Of a stretch of DNA of 64,000 nt, positions 57,148 to 64,000 are shown piece by piece. How positions within the stretch are numbered: the stretch's first letter is position 1; every line of letters starts with the position of its first letter. Source of the stretch: Galerina marginata. Lineage: Eukaryota; Basidiomycota; Agaricomycetes; Agaricales; Galerinaceae. Below the pieces are notes generated by a model, which did no database searches, was not told where the DNA came from, and saw nothing but the letters and a program-made list of their open reading frames with translations. Made by a program: the position numbers and the translations under genes. Location: contig JAECYW010000002.1 in assembly GCA_023014335.1 (NCBI GenBank), positions 4,154,001 through 4,218,000 on the forward strand, written 5' to 3'.

Positions 57148-57163
57148 GAAAGTGGGGGGGCTC
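57148..57163 (+). other. Polypurine tract
   Basis: GAAAGTGGGGGGG followed by CTC abuts the 3' LTR, the expected site for plus-strand priming. Confidence 0.75.
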
Positions 57164-57632
57164 TGTGACAGTCTCCCATATCGTATCTCTCGCTCTCCTC
57201 CTAGTTAAGTAAACCCACGTCGTCGATCCGGTTTGATATCTTGTATTTGTACTTTCTACGATGACCGCACGATTTCTTTTGAAAGTTGTACATAGAACTA
57301 AGTTGATAAGATTAGATAAGAGTCTTAGTAAGCATAGTTTCGATGTACAAAAGTCCGTACGCCTCGAGGCGAATAGATTATCTTTTTACCACTCAAACAC
57401 ATCTCTACGAGGAGATTATTGAGTTCTCGTATTAAGAATACGCGATCTGGTTATATTCGCTCTTGGGCTCACCGAGAATCGAATTGAAGCTGTTGAACTT
57501 TGGCTTACAAAGTTCAACCGCTTCCCGACCAAACGATCTTGCGTTGTTATCTTACGGGTCCCTCACCATAGTTCGCAATCATCCCTCAAGCTCTCCCATC
57601 GCCTTGAAGATCGACTACTCTCGGTCCTCACA
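57164..57632 (+). repeat. 3' LTR, 469 bp
   Basis: Same length and ends as the 5' LTR, with two substitutions (57270 and 57531). Confidence 0.95.
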
Positions 57633-57685
57633 GCAGCGGCCGCAGGAGAACGTACACGCTGCATGAGCTCTGCCACCAGTGGTAA
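57633..57685 (+). pseudogene. Target duplication and 3' piece of the split gene relic
   Basis: GCAGC (57633-57637) repeats the left flank. If the element and one GCAGC are removed, the frame ending ANNRS upstream continues as GRRRTYTLHELCHQW and stops at TAA near 57683. This matches the host relic at 45105-46095. Confidence 0.6.
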
Positions 57686-57858
57686 CCACCTTGTATGATA
57701 AAAACTAGACAAGTGCCTGCAGGCAAATTGTGTATAATGCCACATGCTTTTATGAGATGTTTCATTCTAGTGTCTATCTATTTCATTCATTAATTTCCCT
57801 TTCACTTTTTCATAAGGCATAGGCAAAGCTACTTGGATATTTCATTATAATCCCCCCC

Positions 57859-58366
57859 ATGTTTCATTGCGATATTTCATTAGATATTAGGGCTATTTCA
57901 TTGCGACATTTCATTAAATATTGCAGGTATTTCATTGCGGTATTTCATTCAGTAGGGGGGGCCATTTCATTGCGATGTTTCATTAGATATTGGAGGTATT
58001 TCATTGCGATATTTCATTAGATATTGTGAGTATTTCATTGCGATATTTCATTAGATATTGGGGGTATTTCATTGCGATATTTCATTAGATGTTGCGGGTA
58101 TTTCATTGCGATATTTCATTAGATATTGGGGGTATTTCATTGCGATATTTCATTAGATATTGTGAGTATTTCATTGGGATATTTCATTGGATGTTGCGGG
58201 TATTTCATTGCAATATTTCATTAGATATTGGGGGTATTTCATTGCGATATTTCATTAGATATTGTGAGTATTTCATTGCGATATTTCATTAGATGTTGCG
58301 GGTATTTCATTGCGATATTTCATTGAATATTAGGGCCATCTCATTGCGATATTTCATTGAATATTA
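57859..58366 (+). repeat. 34-bp minisatellite
   Basis: About 15 tandem units of GTATTTCATTGCGATATTTC followed by ATTAGATATTGGGG, with point changes and a few irregular units at the left. Each unit contains two ATTTCATT phrases half a unit apart, so it probably arose from a shorter 17-bp repeat. An apparent open frame through it is a by-product. Confidence 0.88.
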
Positions 58367-58587
58367 CTTAAGGCTAATTTGTCAATCGAGTTATCACGTG
58401 GTCATATGCGCAGCAAAGATGAATCTTATTAAAAACATTCACGGCCAGCATGAATGTGGACAGCAGGACAACTATTACTAAAGTACTCCGTGATGGTTCT
58501 TGTGCCTACGAAAAAGGGCTATGCTAGACACGGCGACCCCTGTAGATAGTTTAATGTTCAGTATATAATAATGTAGAGATTTCGAAC

Positions 58588-61312
58588 TTACTTTTTTGCC
58601 TTCCCAGCTTGGGTAGAATCCTCGAGCGCCCGTTTTTTTGCAGCTGGGGTGACCTTGGTAGGGGGGGTGACCTTGGTAGAGACCTGGTCAATTACCCACT
58701 GGACATCACGTACGGCGGTCCATGCACGGAACGATGGAATGTCGGGCGTTAATGCTCGTATCCACCACGAAAGGGCCATGACGACAGTATATAGCCCAGC
58801 CTTCCCACCTTTATGAAGTACACGCCAGTCCTCGTTGTCGGGGGCCTCGTAGTTGAATGAGCCATCGTCGCTGAGCCTCCAATTCGGTTGGAGTGCAATC
58901 CACCACACCATAAAGGCGGATCCAAAGTTGTCGGCATCGACATCAGGCGGTGACTGTCTTCTTCTTGCTTTTGATCCATGACGCGACCGCTTCAGGACGC
59001 GAAGTAGTTGGTAGATTCTACGGGGAGTGATTCAGTAAGGAACAGGAAAGAAATAGTAATGACGTACCCCAGTAGTAGTATTCATCGCCTCGAACTTGTA
59101 TAAAGACAGCAAGAGGGCCTGCCAGGCCGCCGCGTCGGAAGATTCTTGAAGATAAGTGTCCACGCCCAGGGCGGACATCCACGCTGGCGGCGCAACGAGA
59201 GTCGACGATGTACTTGCGTCCTCTGCCTTTCCTTTCTCCTCGTCAACCTGCATGAGATCCGAATTCGAAGTTGACGCGTTGACATTCGCGGGTTCTGGAT
59301 TACTGGAGGTGGGAGAAGGTGCTGCCAGCACGACATCAGTTGATGATGCATTTACCTTCTCTGCTTTCCCTTTCTCTTCGTCAACCTGCACGAGATCCGA
59401 ATTCGAAGGCGGCGCGTCAACATTCATGGGACCCGGACCCGGATCACTCGAAGTGAGAGAGGACGCCGTGAGTGGAGTCGCAGTCGAGAGAGTTGAGAGT
59501 GCCGATAGTTTCGGGGGCAGGAGATAGCTGTGGCAATGAGGTCTCGGGCGGTGGCACCGACGAAGCTGGGTGCGTAGTCGTTTCTAACGGTTTGCCAGGT
59601 TCCTGGGGTGCAGAGTCATCTTTGACGGATGCAGGAGTAGATGGAGTGGACTCGGGTTCGAGGGACAGAGCGGTCCCATCAGCCGGGGCGATCTCGACGG
59701 TGGATGGGGTGGTTGACGAAGCGCGTTGAGGAGTTGGGGAAGTGGTCAACGGAGGAGAGAGACCGACGGCTGCCAAAGGCACATCGTTGACTTTGTGGGA
59801 AGCAGGAGTGAGGCTGTCGTCACCCGTGTGACTATTCTCGGAGTTCGTGGATGTACTGACGCAATAATAGTCAGATTTGGGCATGTGATGTCCCCGAGAT
59901 AAGTCCTTACCTTGGTTCGAACCTGGGCGACGTTCTGATTGGCGTCTGCCCTTTCTTTTCAGCTTTCTTCGCCTTCTTCTTCTCTTTCTTCTCCTTTGCT
60001 TTATCCGATTCGTCGCCCCAGCCAAACTGCAACCCCAGTTCACGGAAAAGTTCCTTATTCTTCGCGATATTCGCCTCTCGAGTTTGTGAGTAGTTGCTTT
60101 TTCCAGAGATAGAACTTGCTGAATCACTGCCTTCACCAGGCGAAGTGCTCATCGGCTGGTCAGCAGTTTTCGCCGTCGATAGCTTCATTTTCTTTGTTTT
60201 CGTCTGCCTCGGGGGTGGGAGCTTTGGAAGCCAGAGATCGACCGTTTCGGACTTCTGGAGCTGGTGAGTTGGAATCGCGTTAGCTTTTTTTCATCTCAGG
60301 TTCAGTTCTACTCACGAAAAGCTTCATGAAGGAAATCGTCGAAGGGTGTCAAAATATGCTCGTCATAGTCGTCTTTTCCAAGAAACTCCATGAAGTCCTC
60401 CTCTTTCGGCGACTTTCCACAATGCAGCCTTCAAACACCTCGTTAGCAACTCGAACAAAGACCCAGGTAAGGGGAAAATCCTACAAATATGTCATTATCT
60501 GACCGTTATGATTAGGTGACGGGCCCCCAACGAGGAATGAAATGTTCCACCCTGTTTGTTTCCTGATAGATTCTCCCCATACGGCAAGCGTTCGAGGCAG
60601 ACGGTTAATCGCGCTACATAACGGTGAGCAAATACCTCATAACGGATAACAAAACTTTAATCACTCTTGGTAGGCCGCGTTCTTATCCTCTCCGTCGGCT
60701 TCAAGTTCCGCCTTCATCTCGTCCCGGCGTTTTCTAACGTTTTCTCGGACATCTTCGGTCTCGTCTTGGTACTTCTGCCTTATAAATGAATTCATGAACG
60801 TGAATCGGGTTTCTTCAAGCTCTTCGCCAGGGTTCTCCGCTTCCCAGCTGGTCTTGTACCTTTCCCATTCCGTGTCAATGACAGCTTTCCACTGACTCTC
60901 GTAGGTCATTACGTGGTAGACCTGCCACTCTTGGAGGGCTTTCGGCTTTCCTTTCATCTTAAGAAGGCCGCGTGTCCCACTCCCAGACGTCGTTCCTCGC
61001 GTATGGTTGTGGAACCAAGCCTTGATACGCTATGCACCAAGTGAGTCCGTCTTCAACACACTAATGTAAGTTAAATTAACAAACCGTATCTTCTTCGGTC
61101 TTTTTTTTCTGAGTAGCCTTCTCGACGCTTCCGGCTTGCGTTATTTCCTCCGCGGTAGGGCCAGGGGTAGGCCACGCGCCCCTCCACTCTTTCAGGATCA
61201 TTGGGAAGAATTCTTTGGAAGCCTTTTTATTCACCACGGCGTCGCTAAACTCTGCGAGGTGTGACTTCAACCAGTCTTCTTGGTCTGTCGTTGTCCACTT
61301 GCGGCGAGTCAT
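58588..61312 (-). CDS. Large multi-exon hypothetical protein of an Agaricomycete multicopy family
   Basis: It starts MTRRKWTTTDQEDWLKS at a true ATG. Well-supported exons are 61312-61085, 61029-60665, 60613-60485 and 60428-60316, with introns of 51-56 bases in matching phase. They encode a folded N-terminal half (EWQVYHVMTYESQWKAV; LPRTLAVWGESIRKQTGWN; FGEFL-like MEFLGKDDYDEHILTPFDD). The middle (about 60240-59450) is lysine-, then serine/proline-rich, and carries a duplicated unit with QVDEEKGKAE twice. The 3' part reads AFMVWWIALQPNWRLSDDG, then GLYTVVMALSWWIRAL and a basic tail, stopping at 58588. Near 60170 and near 59460 the open frame changes without a visible GT-AG intron, so the gene may be decaying or my model is incomplete. 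I recall close relatives in several mushroom genomes, all without known function. Confidence 0.65.
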
Positions 61313-62090
61313 CTCGGTGAATGATGCAGGTGATCAGGTACTTCGGTAAATGAGGTCAAGTTTAAGATAGACGACAAATTTGGTTGAGTGCGTAGTGCAG
61401 GAAGGAAACGGGTCACTTCAGTGTTACGTGGCAAGTCAGTAGCCACCTCAAAGTGTTCACTTTTTTTTATGTAAATCGGCTAATATTCGAAGATATTGCA
61501 ACTCCTAACTACGCCAAATTACTGGGCCAAATCCGACGTTCGACTACTGTTTATTTTGTCAAAATATCACCCTCAACCAAGTTAACTCAGAAGCAGTCCA
61601 TTCTATATGCCGGAGAAAACTTCGACGCGATTATAGAACCCGCCTTAACATGCTGTTAGCCAAAGTAAGTTCATCGCAGCCAGATGTGTACTGGGCTGGC
61701 TACCTTACCACAATACTGACCCTTATTGTCTCTTTAGTATCGTCGAAACAGTCCGATTGGAAGATTTCATCTGTTATTCATTGTTCTTATTCAGCCCATA
61801 TATGACGAGGCATCGTAACAAGTGGGTCGACAAATAGGAGACGTCTGGCAAAGGGTGCAATGCGACCCGGTAAGTCGGTCGTGGCACACAAGGGTTTGAT
61901 TTGTCGGCTAACAATTCATAGTCAGCTCCAGTTTTCTCCAACGCGATCTGCCGAACACACTGCCTGTGTCCTATATACACCCCCCAACCACCAGAGGAAT
62001 CGTCAGAACCAACTTCTCATTTCTTCTAAACACATGCAAGGTACCTAATAACGCTTTAGATCTCCTCATACCTGGTTTACTTACTGAACC
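61313..62090. other. Divergent intergenic stretch
   Basis: About 780 bases between the minus-strand gene and the plus-strand gene at 62091. It should contain both promoters. I found no clear TATA box or repeat. Confidence 0.4.
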
Positions 62091-62825
62091 ATGCCTTTTA
62101 GGACCACCACCTCCAATCAACTATGCTACACACCCGAGACGCGCGCCGCACTCGCCTCTGGTGGCACCCCCACCAGTTCGTTAGACCTTGGGAGCGTCAC
62201 CCAACCCGTATCTACGCAAGCACCTGCCACGACTTCATCAGTGTCTCATTCTGGACCCTTTTCGGCTACTGTCGATCCCGAATGGTTGGAATCCCTCATC
62301 CGTTCAACGCCCACGCTCCCGCATGAGTTCTTCACTCGAATGGCAGAAGGACCGGCAATGGCTCCTTCTGCCGCTTTGGATGGACGAGATTCCGACATCG
62401 ATTCCCTAATCGTAGCTCTTGATGGTCTCTCGACCAATGTCATGACTCCGACGCCGGCTGCAATCACCATTGCTGCGATCACCCCTACTGTTGTCGCACC
62501 CAGCCCAGTATCTTCTGCACCCATCCAACGTCGTCATCGTAGAACCAAGCCCAAATTCTACTCTGTCACTGTGGGGAGGTGCTGTGGTGTTTTTCAGCAA
62601 TGGTACGTTTACTCGTTTACTTCATGAATTGAGTCTCAAAGGAAACATAGGTCCTATGTTAAGGCCCTGGTTGATGGTGTTTCTGGATCGTGCTACACTG
62701 GGTTCAAGAGCCACGAAGAGGCTGCTAACGATTACGCCATTGCCAAAGCTGCAGGTATAGTGAGGGTCAGTAGGAACCCCGGCGACGATGCTATGTTCGG
62801 TCCTCTTTCTACGGCCATTATGTAG
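62091..62825 (+). CDS. Protein with RNase H1 N-terminal (viroplasmin-like) domain, two exons, 228 residues
   Basis: Exons are 62091-62602 and 62651-62825, with a 48-base GT-AG intron in phase 2. The join gives KFYSVTVGRCCGVFQQW followed by SYVKALVDGVSGSCYTGFKS and HEEAANDYAIAKAAG. This is the RNase H1 N-terminal / caulimovirus viroplasmin fold (aromatic VxxGR...GVFxxW...V.G.SG..Y.GF.S.EEA), which binds RNA-DNA hybrids or double-stranded RNA. It occupies about residues 156-205 and is split by the intron. The first 150 residues are Ser/Thr/Pro-rich and probably disordered, with repeated VDPEWLESLI-type acidic pieces. No RNase H catalytic domain follows, so this is a stand-alone hybrid-binding domain. 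Such proteins are common in basidiomycetes. Confidence 0.8.
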
Positions 62826-63198
62826 TCTGAGATAGTTCTTGGTAGTTTTCGTAAACAGTTCAAATGAATATGCCTACGTTCTTTACACCTTTAAACAGAC
62901 CGAAAAAAAAGCGTATTAGGTGTGGTTTTTAGTGAGATACAACTACGTCGAACAACTCGTTGTATCCATTGTATCGTGAATCGTGATTCGTGATTGCAGT
63001 TGGGCTGAACGAATTCCGACAATGTTTGTTCACAGTCACCAGCCAACCAAGCATGAAAGGTTCGGAGACATAGATACAGTGCATGTTGTTCCAGAAAGTA
63101 TTTTAAGAAGGTCAAATGAGGAGTAGAAAGGCAGTCATAGCATTGGAATCTGCAATCTACGTTCAAGTTTCACAGCCAGGTTTGGAGCTCGAGGTATT
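62826..63198. other. Intergenic stretch
   Basis: AT-rich. It probably includes the 3' end of the preceding message. Nothing else is recognised. Confidence 0.4.
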
Positions 63199-63549
63199 AC
63201 ACCTCTGCAGATAGTTAAGCCTGTAACTTTTTTGGGCTGAACTTCTAATAAAATTCCTTTTGCAAGGCACATCTATAGATGCCTTTCTATGATCTTACAG
63301 TTTTAAATCTTAAATAGCTAATGTTTTGCCTTCAAAACGGTTGTTGTCACCCAGGCTATCTAAGCGCGAGACCAAATACACCTCTGCAGATAGTTAAGCC
63401 TGTAACTTTTTTGGGCTGAACTTCTAACAAAATTCCTTTTGCAAGGCACATCTATAAATGCCTTTCTACGATCTTACAGTGTCAAATCTTAAATAGCTAA
63501 TGTATTGCCTTCAAAACAGTTGTTGTCGTCCAGACTATCTAAGCGAGAC
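63199..63549 (+). repeat. Tandem duplication, two units about 175 bases each
   Basis: 63199-63372 and 63378-63549 match with an offset of 179 bases and about ten differences (for example ACACCTCTGCAGATAGTTAA opens both). They lie 140 bases upstream of the next gene and so may duplicate part of its promoter. Confidence 0.85.
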
Positions 63550-63690
63550 TTAATTTATCGATTGCCAAATCTGGCAAAACACTTTCATCAAGTTCTCAGT
63601 GCGACTTCATTCTCCTCCATCCACATCGAATTTTCATAACTAACATAATGTACACGTGTTCCTTCCTTTCAACTTCCACTGTCCTTTTTC

Positions 63691-64000
63691 ATGTCAAAAC
63701 GCGGTAACGACAGCGAGCCAAGCAGCAGCACTCAGCCTCCCAAACGAATTCGGAATCTCCCAGGCTTCCGCCTCTCCCGTCAAAACGAGGCTCAGAACCC
63801 GACACCCGCCAGCTCGTCGTCCTCATCGTCTAGCTCACATGTCAAGACACTATCTCTTGGTACTACCGGTCGGCTAGCGGGCAAGCGGAAGCATAAGAGC
63901 CATGCTACCACCCAACCACCGCCTTCTACGCCGTCCCACATGGAACCAACTCCAATCCAGGTTGACGCCCCTTTGGTAGATGTTACACCAGATGTCGTAG
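63691..64000 (+). CDS. 5' part of a gene running off the window
   Basis: From the ATG at 63691 the frame is open to the window end (103 codons). It starts MSKRGNDSEPSSSTQPPKR, has a polyserine run, and contains two likely nuclear localisation signals (PPKRIR near residue 17, GKRKHK near 68), then Thr/Pro-rich sequence. The N-terminus looks disordered and gives no family. The full product cannot be judged from this piece. Confidence 0.55.
   Translation, partial: MSKRGNDSEPSSSTQPPKRIRNLPGFRLSRQNEAQNPTPASSSSSSSSSHVKTLSLGTTGRLAGKRKHKSHATTQPPPSTPSHMEPTPIQVDAPLVDVTPDVV

Larger units (their letters stand above)
46096..57632 (+). mobile_element. Complete Ty3/gypsy chromovirus-type LTR retrotransposon, 11.5 kb
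   Basis: Two 469-bp LTRs, a 5-bp target duplication, one gag-pol frame with all expected domains plus an integrase chromodomain, a second long open frame, and a purine-rich tract before the 3' LTR. The LTRs differ at only two positions and both long frames are unbroken, so the insertion is recent and the element may still be able to move. At 11.5 kb it is long for a fungal gypsy element because of an extended gag and the extra gene. It inserted into an already decayed gene relic and carries no host gene that I can identify. Confidence 0.95.

Noticed and set aside
58089..58292. Open frame of repeated RVFHCDISLDIG-type units
   Set aside because: By-product of the 34-bp minisatellite, with no splice context and no family.
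59920..59940. GGTTCGAACC resembling a tRNA B box
   Set aside because: No A box, acceptor stem or anticodon arm can be formed, and it lies inside an exon that fits the surrounding frame.

Overview
The window looks like a piece of a mushroom-forming basidiomycete genome (Agaricomycetes). Reasons seen directly: protein-coding genes are broken by many short GT-AG introns of about 40-60 bases, there are no bacterial operons or Shine-Dalgarno sites, and the transposons include a chromodomain-bearing Ty3/gypsy element with a single gag-pol frame. Several proteins also look like uncharacterised families common in Agaricomycetes; that match is from memory and not from a search.

Layout. 0-5 kb: the 3' part of one unassigned gene, a four-exon minus-strand gene of unknown function (477-1921), then non-coding sequence. 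5.8-7.7 kb: two non-autonomous DNA transposons with exact target duplications (8-bp hAT-like at 5844-6297; 9-bp Mutator-like with about 150-bp inverted ends at 6713-7546) and a perfect 15-bp hairpin. 8.9-10 kb: a clean three-exon gene. 10.4-12.4 kb: a decayed copia-like gag/protease remnant and a Tc1/mariner-like MITE. 12.7-14.4 kb: a seven-exon gene with a nucleotidyltransferase-like GGS...DID signature. 16.4-17.6 kb: a Zn2Cys6 transcription factor. 18.2-18.8 kb: a deleted gypsy remnant.

19.6-40.4 kb is a repeat-rich, rearranged accessory region. A roughly 0.8-1.3 kb sequence occurs three times (A at 20.7 kb, B at 27.6 kb, C inverted at 32.5 kb). An older, diverged inverted repeat (26.5-27.6 versus 36.4-38.1 kb) abuts the B copy. 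Gene relics (a RING-finger pseudogene, two gene fragments with better copies elsewhere in the window) lie among them, with two apparently intact genes (22.9 kb, 30.5 kb). An imperfect 22-bp palindrome recurs about 18 times in this region and at 40.3 kb.

41-44.3 kb: a possible decayed gene, another TA-flanked MITE (42692-43300) and an intact MYND zinc-finger gene. 45.1-57.7 kb: a gene relic split by a young, complete 11.5-kb Ty3/gypsy chromovirus (46096-57632) with 469-bp LTRs differing at two positions and a 5-bp target duplication. Besides the 2.5-kb-residue gag-pol frame, the element carries an intact 854-codon second gene between pol and the 3' LTR, in the place where env lies in retroviruses; I do not recognise the protein. 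It is the best candidate for something undescribed here. 57.9-64 kb: a 34-bp minisatellite, a large multi-exon gene of unknown function, a gene with an RNase H1 N-terminal (viroplasmin-like) domain, a 179-bp tandem duplication and the start of a further gene.

Exon coordinates were derived by hand from splice signals and frame continuity and have not been checked against RNA.
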